Both the position numbers and the translations under genes were made by a program. A stretch of 35,759 bases of DNA, from positions 1-35,759 of the forward strand of contig JBDTCO010000060.1 of the NCBI GenBank assembly GCA_039923495.1, written 5' to 3'. Of this stretch, positions 1 through 8,539 are shown in pieces (the stretch's first letter is position 1; every line of letters starts with the position of its first letter). The stretch comes from JBDTCO01 sp039923495 (GTDB taxonomy: Bacteria > Myxococcota_A > Polyangia > Palsa-1104). Under the pieces are notes generated by a model. That model searched no databases. It was not told where the DNA came from and worked only from the letters and a program-made list of their open reading frames with translations.

Positions 1-771
1 TGCAACGAGCACATCAAGTTCACTCCGCTGCTCGACGCTGCCAGGGCGCTCGGCGCCGACCGCCTCGCGACCGGCCACTATGCTCGCATCTCCGAGCACG
101 ACGGCACGCTACGCCTGCGTCGCGCGGTCGATCCCGAGAAGGACCAGTCGTACTTCCTCTTCAACATGCCGAAGAGCGCGCTCGCTCGCGTCGTGTTTCC
201 CCTCGGCGGCCTTCGCAAGGCGGAGGTCAGGGCGCACGCGCGCCGGCTCGGCCTCGTCAACGCGGACAAGCCCGAGTCGCAGGAGATCTGCTTCGTTCCC
301 GACGGCAACCACGCAGGCTTCGTGGCCGCACGCACGCTCGTGCGTACCGGTGCGCTCCGCGGGGCCGACGGCGGAGAGCTCGGTCGCCACGACGGCATCC
401 ATCGCTTCACCATCGGCCAGCGCCGCGGCCTCGGCATCGCGGCGTCGGCTCCGCTCTACGTCACGGCCATCGATCACGAGACCGGCGACGTCACACTCGG
501 TGGCGCCGATGCGCTGCTCAAGGATGCGCTCTCGGTCGATGCGCTGTCGTGGGCTGGCCCGTCACCCACCGGTCCCGTGCGCGCGTCCGTGCAGCTCCGC
601 CATCGTCACACGCCGTCGCCGGCCACCATCGAGCCCGACGGTGACGTCGCGCGCATTCGCCTCGATCGCAAGGAGCGCGCGGTCACGCCGGGGCAAGCCG
701 CGGTGTTCTACGGTGGCCCCGACGGCGACGAGGTCCTCGGCGGCGGCTTCATCTGCGGGGCGTCCACGTGA
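1..771 (+). CDS. mnmA: tRNA-specific 2-thiouridylase MnmA, 3' part
   Basis: The 5' end lies outside the window. MnmA activates U34 of Lys, Glu and Gln tRNAs with ATP and inserts sulfur to give 2-thiouridine. The first codons read CNEHIKF, the family motif that carries the nucleophilic cysteine, so the window opens on a catalytic residue. RLATGHYARI follows, and the second catalytic cysteine sits in QEICFVPDG (about codons 95-103). A central and a C-terminal beta-barrel region follow and the end looks intact. The stop overlaps the GTG start of rnc (GTGA), so the two genes are probably translationally coupled. The identification rests on family motifs and is secure; the missing N-terminus (PP-loop) cannot be judged. 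Confidence 0.95.
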   Translation, partial: CNEHIKFTPLLDAARALGADRLATGHYARISEHDGTLRLRRAVDPEKDQSYFLFNMPKSALARVVFPLGGLRKAEVRAHARRLGLVNADKPESQEICFVPDGNHAGFVAARTLVRTGALRGADGGELGRHDGIHRFTIGQRRGLGIAASAPLYVTAIDHETGDVTLGGADALLKDALSVDALSWAGPSPTGPVRASVQLRHRHTPSPATIEPDGDVARIRLDRKERAVTPGQAAVFYGGPDGDEVLGGGFICGAST

Positions 772-1514
772 GCTACACGCTGCTCGAGGACAAGCTCGGC
801 CACCACTTCACCGACTCGAGCAAGCTCGAGGTCGCGCTCACGCACAAGTCGTTCCTCAACGAGAACCCCGACTGCGGGCGCGCGCACAACGAGCGCTACG
901 AGTTTCTCGGCGACGCCGTCGTCGATCTCGCGGTCGGCCACCTGCTGATGGAGCAGGCCCCGGAGTCGAGCGAGGGTGACCTCTCGCGACGTCGCGCCAC
1001 GGTCGTGTCCGAGCCGACGCTCGCACAGGTCGCGCGAGGGCTCGATCTCGGCCAGTGGCTCTTCCTCGGACGAGGGGAGGAGCAGTCGGGTGGTCGCGGC
1101 AAGCCGTCGGTCCTCGCCGACGCGCTCGAGGCGATCCTCGGCGCCATCTACCTCGACGTGGGGTTCCCGGGGGCGCTCGAGGTGGTCGCTCGACTCTTCG
1201 CGGCACGGCTCGCGTCCGCCGGCAGCGCTGCCAACGAGGACTGGAAGACGCGCCTCCAGGAGTGCGCAGCGCGTCGCAAGCTCACCGTCCGCTACCAGCT
1301 GCTCGGCACCACGGGCCCCGAGCACGACAAGCGCTTCGAGGTCGCGGCGCTCCTCGATGACGTCGAGCGCGCGCGCGGCGAAGGTCGCTCGAAAAAGGAA
1401 GCGGAGCAGCGTGCCGCCGAGGTCGCGCTCGCGTGGCTCGCGCCGCCCACGCCGCCGTCGTCGCCCTCGCCGCGCGACGACGACGACGACGCCTCCTCGC
1501 GCATGAGCAGTTGA
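768..1514 (+). CDS. rnc: ribonuclease III
   Basis: This is a double-strand-specific endoribonuclease that matures rRNA precursors and cuts structured mRNAs. The N-terminal nuclease domain carries the signature NERYEFLGDAVVDLAVG (about residues 43-59) and the second metal-binding segment ADALEAILGAIYLDVGF (about 119-135). A dsRNA-binding domain follows, starting near NEDWKTRLQE and ending with the KKEAEQRAAEVAL helix. The length (248 aa) fits the family. The GTG start overlaps the mnmA stop, which fixes the start. The C-terminus is a proline/serine stretch ending in five aspartates, encoded by a GAC run near 1478-1492. That tail is not part of either domain and is probably disordered. Confidence 0.95.
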   Translation: MSYTLLEDKLGHHFTDSSKLEVALTHKSFLNENPDCGRAHNERYEFLGDAVVDLAVGHLLMEQAPESSEGDLSRRRATVVSEPTLAQVARGLDLGQWLFLGRGEEQSGGRGKPSVLADALEAILGAIYLDVGFPGALEVVARLFAARLASAGSAANEDWKTRLQECAARRKLTVRYQLLGTTGPEHDKRFEVAALLDDVERARGEGRSKKEAEQRAAEVALAWLAPPTPPSSPSPRDDDDDASSRMSS

Positions 1515-1605
1515 TATCTGGCGCCACGGCGCCTACGTTCCCGTCCGTTCTCGGTGTCTTGGAACCTCGGGGCGATCCCCCGCGGGCATATGAAGGAGCA
1601 GCTAC

Positions 1606-1827
1606 GTGGCGCGAAGCGATCTGGTTCAAATGGAGGGCGTGGTCAAAGAAGTCATGGTCGGCGGCAACTTTCGCGTCGAGGTGGCCGAAGGTGGACACAA
1701 CGTGCTGGCGCAGCTCGCCGGCAACATGCGGCGTAACCGCATCCGCGTCGTCCTCGGCGACTCGGTGACCGTCGCGGTCTCCCCGTACGATCCGACCCGC
1801 GGCCTGATCGTCTTCCGGGCGAAGTAA
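1606..1827 (+). CDS. infA: translation initiation factor IF-1
   Basis: This 73-residue single OB-fold protein binds the ribosomal A site during initiation. The sequence matches IF-1 throughout: VQMEGVVKEVMVGGNFRVEV, then HISGKMR-like LAGNMRRNRIRVVLGDSVTV and the SPYDPTRGLIVFR end. The start is GTG at 1606, preceded by a clear AAGGAG (1593-1598). It lies 91 bases after rnc. The interval holds a short inverted repeat (GGCGC/GCGCC near 1518-1531) but no convincing terminator, so read-through from rnc or a separate promoter are both possible. IF-1 is usually 72 residues, so it is complete. Confidence 0.96.
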   Translation: MARSDLVQMEGVVKEVMVGGNFRVEVAEGGHNVLAQLAGNMRRNRIRVVLGDSVTVAVSPYDPTRGLIVFRAK

Positions 1828-1839
1828 GCCCGAGGCCCG

Positions 1840-3237
1840 CTAGTTTCGGCCCATGCCCGGCGGCATTCCGCCGGGGTGCGGTGCGGCGCCGGGGTGCGGT
1901 GCGCCGGGCGGTGAGGGCGCGAGGTCAGCGGGCTTCTTGAGCAGCCGATCGATGGCGAAGCGCTTCACGAGGACGACGTCCTTCGAACCGTCCTTCTGCA
2001 CGTAGTAGTCGCCCGAGTCCTTGGTGAGCGCGCCCACCTTGATGGTGGCCTTTCCCACGGTGGTCTCGATGGTGATGGTCGCACGCGGCTTGTCGAGACC
2101 CGACTTCACCGTCGTGTCGGTGAGGAAGCTCGAGCCGGCGAGCTCGGTGCCGGTGACGAGCGTCTTTGCCTTCGCCTGATCGAGCGGCGTCGCGGCCGAG
2201 AGCGTCCACGCGTCGCCGACCTTCACGAGCGTCGTCACGTCCTTGCCGTTGACGATGTGCACCTTCGTGACCTCGGTCGACTTCCAGGGCACGAGCGTCT
2301 TGTCGCGGTAGTCGACGGGGCGATAGACCACGTGCTCGAGCAGGTACTTCTTCACGCGATAGATCGTGGGCGTGCCGACCTTGCGCACGAGGTAGTCGTC
2401 GCCGTCGAGCGCGCCGATCTGCAGCGCGAACGTCTTGCCCGACTCGACGAGGGTGACGGTGAGCGCAGGCGGCTCGAGCCCGGCGCTCTTCGGATCCTTG
2501 TCGTCGGCGAAGTCGTTGGCGCGCAGGGAGGCGAGCGCGTTCGCGACGGTGACCGGCTGCGACTGATCGAGGACGTCGCCGGCCTTCGGGGCATCGCCGC
2601 TCGACTCGAGGACCTTCCACTCGACCTTCTTGTCGACGGTCGTCTTGTCGAGCGTGAGCTTGCCTTCGGGACTCTCGACGGTGAGCTTGTCGACGAGCCC
2701 GGGTGAGAACGTGAAGATCGAGTGATCGCGCCAATCCTTCGGCGGCTTGTTGATCTGGTACGGGAAGAGGTTCGACGCCTGCCAGACCTCGTTCTTGCCG
2801 GCGACGCGCACCATCGTGAAGCCACCGACCGGGTTGCCGAGGATGAGGCTCGCGCTCGTCGTGGGCGTCGTGATGACGAGGCGCACGCTGCCGGTGTCGG
2901 GGACGCCGAGCTCCGACTGCTTGGTGGTGGTCTCGGTGACGACGTCGCCGAACGTGAGCTTGCCGATGGCCTCGGTGAGCGACTTCATGGCCTGTGCATC
3001 GGCGCCGGACGAGAACGGGGCGACGATGTGCCAGCCATCGCCGTTGCGCTCGATCGTGGTCTTCTCGTCCTTGCTCGTCGTGATCTCGAGCTTGGTGATG
3101 TCGTCGGGCTTGATGACCGGGATGGGGCGGGCCTTCGTGCCGGTGCGCTGACCCTTCTCGGGGCTTCGCAGCACGGCGAACGACGCGACTCCGAGCAGGA
3201 CGACGACGAGTGCAGCGTAGAGCGTGCGCTTCTCCAT
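1840..3237 (-). CDS. DUF4340 domain membrane-anchored protein of Gld-type ABC system
   Basis: This 465-residue protein has one N-terminal membrane anchor (about residues 7-24, LYAALVVVLLGVASFAVL) and a large exported region. Repeated segments of the type KLEITTSKDEKTTIERNGDGWHI are typical of DUF4340, and several copies seem to be present (around residues 50, 200 and 320). The C-terminus is Pro/Gly/His-rich (APHPGAAPHPGG). It is the last gene of the four-gene ABC operon, 7 bases after the auxiliary gene, with GAGGAG ahead of its ATG. DUF4340 proteins commonly accompany GldF/GldG-like genes. The substrate is unknown. The family call is by pattern and context. Confidence 0.8.
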   Translation of the reverse strand: MEKRTLYAALVVVLLGVASFAVLRSPEKGQRTGTKARPIPVIKPDDITKLEITTSKDEKTTIERNGDGWHIVAPFSSGADAQAMKSLTEAIGKLTFGDVVTETTTKQSELGVPDTGSVRLVITTPTTSASLILGNPVGGFTMVRVAGKNEVWQASNLFPYQINKPPKDWRDHSIFTFSPGLVDKLTVESPEGKLTLDKTTVDKKVEWKVLESSGDAPKAGDVLDQSQPVTVANALASLRANDFADDKDPKSAGLEPPALTVTLVESGKTFALQIGALDGDDYLVRKVGTPTIYRVKKYLLEHVVYRPVDYRDKTLVPWKSTEVTKVHIVNGKDVTTLVKVGDAWTLSAATPLDQAKAKTLVTGTELAGSSFLTDTTVKSGLDKPRATITIETTVGKATIKVGALTKDSGDYYVQKDGSKDVVLVKRFAIDRLLKKPADLAPSPPGAPHPGAAPHPGGMPPGMGRN

Positions 3238-3244
3238 GAGCTCC

Positions 3245-4930
3245 TCAGACCTTCGCCGAGCGACGACGCGACGTGCGCAGGCGCCAGCGCGCGATGCCGA
3301 ACAGGATGAACAGCAGCGGCACGCCGATGACGTTGCCGTACTTCACGATGAGGGGCGTCAGCGCGCTCTCCACGTTGATCGGACGCGACTGGATCACCTT
3401 GTGGCGCAGCTGCGCGATGGTGTCGTCCTGCACGAGCCAGTCGAGGATCCCGAGCGCGAACGCCACGTCGACGCGATAGCTCGGCGCGTAGTTGATCATC
3501 TGCAGGTACTGGTCGGAGATGAAGCCCGAGCTCGAGACGACGACGATGCGCGAGGTGCCCTGCGTCGCGTCGATCGGCGTCTCGGGACCCGTCGGTGCCG
3601 ACACGTTGGCCGCGGGCGGTGCGATGACCTCGCCCTTCTCACCGGGGTGCGGCCTGCCCGCGAAGAACGAGGTGAGCTTGCCCTCGGCTGCGAACGCGTA
3701 GTTGAACGGCCCCCTGTCGGGCGTCGGCTTGATGGGCGCCTCGGGATCGAGCACGAACAGGCCGGCCTGCCGCCACGCATCCGACGAGCTCCGCGCGAGC
3801 GTCGTCACCTTCATGCCCGGCTGCTTGCCCGCGACCTGCTCCGACGACGACGTGAACGGGAAGATGATGCCCTTGATGCGATCCGTGATGGGGTGCGTGG
3901 CGTCGATGTTCGTGGAGACGACGAACGTCGGATAGTTCGCGGCGACCAGCTTGCCGCGGACGAGCAGGGGACCCGGCGCGTTGAGCTGCGGCTCCATGAC
4001 GATGTCGTCGTGGATCTTGTAGCCGTAGTGCTCGAGCAGATCGTCCATGCCGTGATCGTTCTTGCGACCGAGCTGCGGCGGGTTGGAGCCCGGCATCTGC
4101 ATCTGCATGCCGTTGGCTGCCTCGACGATCATGCCGTCGACGAGGAACGCGACCGACTTGCCCTTCATGAGGAACTGGTCGACCACCCACTTGCCGCGCT
4201 CGCTCATCGCGGTGCGCGGGCCGGCGATGACGAGCGCGTCGACGTCGTCGGCCACGGGCTTGTCGAGGCCGATCGGCGTCACCTGGTAGTCGGCGAAGAA
4301 CTGCCCGACGATCGACATCGACGCGCCGTGGCCTCCCTGTGCCTGCTGCAGAGGGAGCTCGCCCTCCGACTGCGCGAACGCGATCTTCTTCTTCTTCACC
4401 GACAGCATCTTGATGAGCGACGTGATCTGGAACTCGAGGCCCTCGGCGCCCTTGATGTCCGGCACCGACTCCACGTTGCCCTGGTACTGCAGCGCGATGC
4501 CGAGGTAGCTCGATGCGAGCGTGAGCTTGTCCTGCGACGCACCGGTGCGGGTGAGCTTGGGGACCTTGAGCTTCTCGGCCTCGTCCTCGAGCGCCTTGTC
4601 GCCCGACGGGTCGATCGCTTCCCACACGAACTTGCCGTTCGAGGCGCGCGCGTACTCCTCGAGGAGATCACGCACGTACTGAGCGACCTGCGCGTCCTTC
4701 GGCTCGAGCGTCTTTTGCGAGATGAACGCCTTGACCGTCATGCGGTCGGGCAGGTTCTTGACGAGGTCTTTCGACGCCTGCGACAGGCTGTAGAGGCCGT
4801 CCTGCGTGAAGTCGACGCGACGTGCGATGCGCGAGCCGATGATGTTCACGGCGACGAGGGCGAGCAGCACCATCACGACGAACGTGATGGCGTTCGCGGC
4901 GGTCTTGGTCTTGTTGATCTGTGTGGCCAT
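3245..4930 (-). CDS. GldG-like ABC transport auxiliary protein
   Basis: This 561-residue protein has a transmembrane helix near the N-terminus (AITFVVMVLLALVAVNIIG), then the RRVDFTQDGLYSLSQASKDLVKNL segment typical of the gliding-motility auxiliary (GldG/ABC_transp_aux) family. A long periplasmic domain follows, and a second helix closes it (VIGVPLLFILFGIARW) with a basic tail. Such proteins assist an ABC-2 exporter and probably act outside the membrane. I chose the ATG at 4930 rather than a GTG nine bases upstream: it shares one base with the preceding stop (TGATG) and has GGAGG 8 bases upstream, whereas the GTG lies inside that ribosome-binding site. The role in this organism is unknown; surface gliding is only one possibility. 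Confidence 0.85.
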   Translation of the reverse strand: MATQINKTKTAANAITFVVMVLLALVAVNIIGSRIARRVDFTQDGLYSLSQASKDLVKNLPDRMTVKAFISQKTLEPKDAQVAQYVRDLLEEYARASNGKFVWEAIDPSGDKALEDEAEKLKVPKLTRTGASQDKLTLASSYLGIALQYQGNVESVPDIKGAEGLEFQITSLIKMLSVKKKKIAFAQSEGELPLQQAQGGHGASMSIVGQFFADYQVTPIGLDKPVADDVDALVIAGPRTAMSERGKWVVDQFLMKGKSVAFLVDGMIVEAANGMQMQMPGSNPPQLGRKNDHGMDDLLEHYGYKIHDDIVMEPQLNAPGPLLVRGKLVAANYPTFVVSTNIDATHPITDRIKGIIFPFTSSSEQVAGKQPGMKVTTLARSSSDAWRQAGLFVLDPEAPIKPTPDRGPFNYAFAAEGKLTSFFAGRPHPGEKGEVIAPPAANVSAPTGPETPIDATQGTSRIVVVSSSGFISDQYLQMINYAPSYRVDVAFALGILDWLVQDDTIAQLRHKVIQSRPINVESALTPLIVKYGNVIGVPLLFILFGIARWRLRTSRRRSAKV

Positions 4931-5643
4931 CAGCGCCACCTCCGGCTCTCGAGCGAGGTCTGCGCAATGAGCAGGCAGCCTCCCGACACGGTGAGGAAGT
5001 AAAGGAGGTCACGCGAGTCGATGACGCCGCGCGCGATGGACTCGAAGTGACCGTCGATGGACAGCTGCGTGGCGACGCGGCCGAGCTCGGGCGGCAGCAT
5101 CGGCGCGAGCACGTGCTGCACGATGTAGAAGCCGAAGCCGACGAACAGCGCGATGAGCGCCGCGACGATCTGGTTGCGCGTGAACGAGGACGCCATCACC
5201 CCGATCGCTGCGTAGGTGCCGGCGAGCAAGAACATGCCGACGTAGGCAGCGATGGTGGCGCCTTTGTCGATCGGGCCCACCTGCGCGACGCTGATGGGAA
5301 ACGCGAACGTGAGCAACATGAGGACGCACAGCAGGCCGAGCACGGCGAAGAACTTGCCGAGCACGACCTGCCAGTCGGTGACGGGCATCGTGAGGAGGAG
5401 CTCGAGCGTGCCCTGCGCGCGCTCCTCGGCGAGGAGCCGCATCGTGAGGAACGGCACCATGATGAGCAGCAGCAGCGGCGCGACGCCGAAGAAGCCGCGC
5501 ATGTCGGCCTGCCCGTTGACGAACAGCGACGAGAAGAACAGCGAGCCCGAGAGGATGACGTAGACCGACACGACGAGGTACGCGATCGGCGAGTCGAAGT
5601 AGGAGGCGAGCTCTCGCCTGGCGATGGAGAGGATGTTCTTCAC
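4930..5643 (-). CDS. ABC-2 type permease, GldF-like
   Basis: This 237-residue integral membrane protein has about six hydrophobic helices. The first is within IAYLVVSVYVILSGSLFF and the last near LLYFLTVSGGCLLIAQ. The motif RLLAEERAQGTLELLLTMPVTDWQVVLGKF (about residues 68-98) is the usual coupling region of ABC-2 permeases. It pairs with the upstream ATPase gene, whose stop overlaps this GTG start (GTGA, 4 bases), and with the GldG-like and DUF4340 genes downstream. The gene set resembles the Gld ABC system known from Bacteroidetes, which also occurs in non-gliding bacteria. The exported substrate is not known. Confidence 0.88.
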   Translation of the reverse strand: MKNILSIARRELASYFDSPIAYLVVSVYVILSGSLFFSSLFVNGQADMRGFFGVAPLLLLIMVPFLTMRLLAEERAQGTLELLLTMPVTDWQVVLGKFFAVLGLLCVLMLLTFAFPISVAQVGPIDKGATIAAYVGMFLLAGTYAAIGVMASSFTRNQIVAALIALFVGFGFYIVQHVLAPMLPPELGRVATQLSIDGHFESIARGVIDSRDLLYFLTVSGGCLLIAQTSLESRRWR

Positions 5644-6674
5644 GACGGCCTGCCTTCCTTCACGCCCTCGGGCGCGGCGCCCCGACGATCGCCGGAGCTC
5701 CCGGCGGTGGTGAGCTTGCGGAACACGTCCTCGAGCGACGTGCGCTCGGGCGTGAGCTGGAGCAGGTCCATGTCGGTGGCCGACGAGAGCACGCGCGCGA
5801 TGTCGCCGCGCGGATCGAAGCCGGACTTCGCGACGACGCGGAAGCGGGTGCCGCCGCCTTCCTTGCCGAGGACCTGGATGTCGTCGATGCCGTCGATCAT
5901 CGACATCAGCGAGCGCGGCTGCTCGGCGTCACCGCGTGAGCCGCCGACCTCGACGAGGATCTCCGTCTTGCCCGACGCGCCGCGCGAGAGCTCGTCGGGC
6001 GTGCTGTCGGCCGCGATCTTGCCGTCGGCGATGATGAGCACGCGCGAGCAGGTGGCCTGGACCTCCTGCATGACGTGCGTCGAGAAGATGACGGTCTTCG
6101 ACTCTCCGATCGACTTGATGACCTGGCGGATGTCGACGATCTGGTTGGGGTCGAGGCCCGAGGTCGGCTCGTCGAGGATGAGCACCTCGGGCTCGTGGAT
6201 GATGGCCTGCGCGAGCCCGACGCGCTGGCGATACCCCTTCGAGAGCTCGCCGATGAGCGCGCCGAGGCGATCGCCGAGCCCGCACTGCTCGACGGCACGG
6301 CGCAGGCGCGGGGAGCGGGCCGAGGTCGGGACATCGCGCACGTCGCACACGAACTGCAGGTACTCGAGCACGGACATGTCCTTGTAGAGCGGCGTGTCCT
6401 CGGGCAGGTAGCCGACGCGGCGACGGACCTCGAGGCTCTGCTCGTAGGAGTCGAAGCCCGCGATCTCCGCGCGGCCGCTGGTCGGCGCGAGGAACGTCGT
6501 GAGCATCTTCATGGTCGTGGTCTTGCCGGCGCCGTTCGGTCCGAGAAAGCCGAGGACCTCACCGGCGTGCACGTCGAACGAGATGCCGTCGACGGCGGGC
6601 TTCTTGCCGTCGTAGCTCTTGGTCAGGCCTTCGACGTGGATCATCGTGCGGCCGCTGGGGATGGGTGTCGTCAT
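5640..6674 (-). CDS. ABC transporter ATP-binding protein, GldA-like
   Basis: This ATPase energises the ABC-2 permease encoded next to it. All nucleotide-binding motifs are visible: Walker A GPNGAGKTT (residues 45-53), signature LSKGYRQRVGLAQ, Walker B VLILDEPTSGLDPNQ and the switch histidine in FSTHVM. After the ATPase core (about 230 residues) there is an extra C-terminal domain ending TPERTSLEDVFRKLT, common in ABC-2 exporters. I chose ATG 6674, preceded by AGAGG five bases away; a TTG immediately upstream is the alternative. It is the first gene of the operon. The 103 bases upstream contain a weak promoter-like pair on the minus strand (TTGCGA, TAGAAA, 18 apart). Confidence 0.9.
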   Translation of the reverse strand: MTTPIPSGRTMIHVEGLTKSYDGKKPAVDGISFDVHAGEVLGFLGPNGAGKTTTMKMLTTFLAPTSGRAEIAGFDSYEQSLEVRRRVGYLPEDTPLYKDMSVLEYLQFVCDVRDVPTSARSPRLRRAVEQCGLGDRLGALIGELSKGYRQRVGLAQAIIHEPEVLILDEPTSGLDPNQIVDIRQVIKSIGESKTVIFSTHVMQEVQATCSRVLIIADGKIAADSTPDELSRGASGKTEILVEVGGSRGDAEQPRSLMSMIDGIDDIQVLGKEGGGTRFRVVAKSGFDPRGDIARVLSSATDMDLLQLTPERTSLEDVFRKLTTAGSSGDRRGAAPEGVKEGRPS

Positions 6675-6777
6675 CAACGCCTCTGTGGAGGGTGTGGAGC
6701 CGAAGAATGGTTTCTAACGAATGAGGGGCCGGGGTCGCAAGAGGTCCGAACACGCGAATGTGCGCGTGTATTCCGGA

Positions 6778-8481
6778 TCAGCCGGTGACGTAGAGGCCGT
6801 CGACCTCGGCGACTCGACGGCCGAGGTCGGCGAACCACTCACCGAACCAGGTCTCGAGCTCGAAGGGCGCGCTCCGCCCGCGACGCGCGAGCCGCTCGGT
6901 GATGCGACCGCCGACGAGCGCTTGATCTTCCATGCCGAGCTGACCGTTGTGCAGGCGCGAGAGCAGCACGCCGACCTCCGGAGCGCGCAGCGGCGAGAGC
7001 GACAGAGCGGCCTCGCCATCGAGCAGCTCGGGATTGATGAGGATGCGCGCCGCGAGCGTGCGCGCGAGCGTGCCGAACGTGACGCCCGGCGACGACGTGG
7101 AGGCCTCCGCGGCGGACTCGAGCGAGAGCCCGAGATCGTCGAAGAAGAACACGGGTACCCGGCTCGCGGACTGCAGCGCCGACGCGGACAGGCGCACGTC
7201 TGCGGCCGTGCGGAAGGGGCGCGTGCCGGCAGCCGGCGGCGTGTCGAGCGCGCGCGTCATGCGCGGACGATGGCCGCGACCCACGCCGCGCAGCGCGAGC
7301 ACGACCTCGCGATGACGACCTTCGAGCAGCAGGGCAGGCGGCTCGCCGACGCGCACCCGGCCGCGCGAGTACAGCGTCCCCGCGAGCTTGCCGAGCGACG
7401 CTGTCAGCGAGAAGCCGACGCGGAACAGGCGCTCGAGCGGGATCTCGGCGAGCGCGCGACCGGCGAGCGCGACGTCCCCACCGCGGCTGACGTACTCGAG
7501 CCCGAGCCCGAGGTATGCGACGACGTCGTCGAGCACGAGGCGCGCGCTGGCGAGATCGGACGGATCGATGCGGTCGGCCGCGAGCGCGCGGTTGAACAGC
7601 GTGACGAGCTGCGCGTGGCTGAGCTCGATCGCTGCGTCGGTCTGCAGCGTGCCGAGCGCCTCGCCGAGGAGGCTGCGCGCGTCGATGGCGTCCGCGATGA
7701 GGATCGGCATCGTGGTGCCCGGCACAGCGACGGCGCCCGCGTGGGGCTCGAGCGGCTCGCCCGCCTCGCGCAGTCGCACGGTTGCGGGCTCGATCGGCTT
7801 GTAGATCTTCATCGCCTCGTCGGCATCGGGGAAGCCGAGGTCGGCCATGCGGCCCTGACGGAAGCGATATGCCCAGTCCTCGAGGTCGGTCGGCATCTCC
7901 CACTTCGCGGCCATCACGACCCGCCGTGCGAGCTCGAGATCGGCGCGATAGAGATGATCGACGAAGCGCTCGACGGCCTTGCCCTCTTCACCGGAGGGCA
8001 GGATGTCGAGCACGTAGAACGTGTCGGGCGTCGGCCAGAAGCGACCCTCGGGCTCCTCGGGCAGGTCGTCCATGCTGAGGTCGTAGACGTTCGCCTGCTT
8101 CTGCAGGAAGAGCGCGACCTCCTCGGCGTCGAGCTGCTCGACGATCTCGGCGAGCTTCTCGTAGCCGATGGTGGCGAGCGTGTCGATCCACGGCCGCATG
8201 CGGTCGACGGACAGCGAGTCGCCGTCCCACCCATCGAGATCGAGGAAGCCCTGGATCTGCTCGGGGCTCGCGGCACCGACGAGCTCCTCGGCGTCCGCGA
8301 GGCCGACGTCCTTGATCGCGAGGTAGAGATCCTGGATCGGCAGCGTCGGGATGAGGCGATCGGCGTCGGGATCCGAGAGGATCACGTCGGCGCGCTTGGT
8401 CGTGCGGGAGCGCGCGAGGGCTGCGCGAAAGCGGCTCAGCGCGACGACGTCGGAACCTGCGGGCTTGTCGGTGTCGGCCAT
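6778..8481 (-). CDS. DUF6178 family protein
   Basis: This 567-residue protein has no signal peptide or membrane helix and is predicted cytoplasmic. The N-terminal part contains LIPTLPIQDLYLAIKDVGLADAEEL followed by GFLDLDGWDGD and FYVLDILPSGEEG, which I recognise as the DUF6178 pattern seen mostly in deltaproteobacteria and myxobacteria. Many short acidic and leucine-rich helices suggest an all-helical fold. No catalytic motif is evident. It is the same strand as the exporter operon but separated by 103 bases, so a shared function is only possible. The ATG at 8481 is the first plausible start. The function is unknown. Confidence 0.7.
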   Translation of the reverse strand: MADTDKPAGSDVVALSRFRAALARSRTTKRADVILSDPDADRLIPTLPIQDLYLAIKDVGLADAEELVGAASPEQIQGFLDLDGWDGDSLSVDRMRPWIDTLATIGYEKLAEIVEQLDAEEVALFLQKQANVYDLSMDDLPEEPEGRFWPTPDTFYVLDILPSGEEGKAVERFVDHLYRADLELARRVVMAAKWEMPTDLEDWAYRFRQGRMADLGFPDADEAMKIYKPIEPATVRLREAGEPLEPHAGAVAVPGTTMPILIADAIDARSLLGEALGTLQTDAAIELSHAQLVTLFNRALAADRIDPSDLASARLVLDDVVAYLGLGLEYVSRGGDVALAGRALAEIPLERLFRVGFSLTASLGKLAGTLYSRGRVRVGEPPALLLEGRHREVVLALRGVGRGHRPRMTRALDTPPAAGTRPFRTAADVRLSASALQSASRVPVFFFDDLGLSLESAAEASTSSPGVTFGTLARTLAARILINPELLDGEAALSLSPLRAPEVGVLLSRLHNGQLGMEDQALVGGRITERLARRGRSAPFELETWFGEWFADLGRRVAEVDGLYVTG

Positions 8482-8539
8482 GGGGGGCCAGAAGGTAGGC
8501 CGTGCCGACGCGCGCTACAAGGTGGGCGCGCCACGACGA

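Noticed and set aside
3224..5002. 592-codon plus-strand frame opposite the GldG-like gene
   Set aside because: It is a shadow frame rich in Arg/Glu/Leu caused by codon bias. The minus strand has a coherent protein with membrane helices and operon overlaps.
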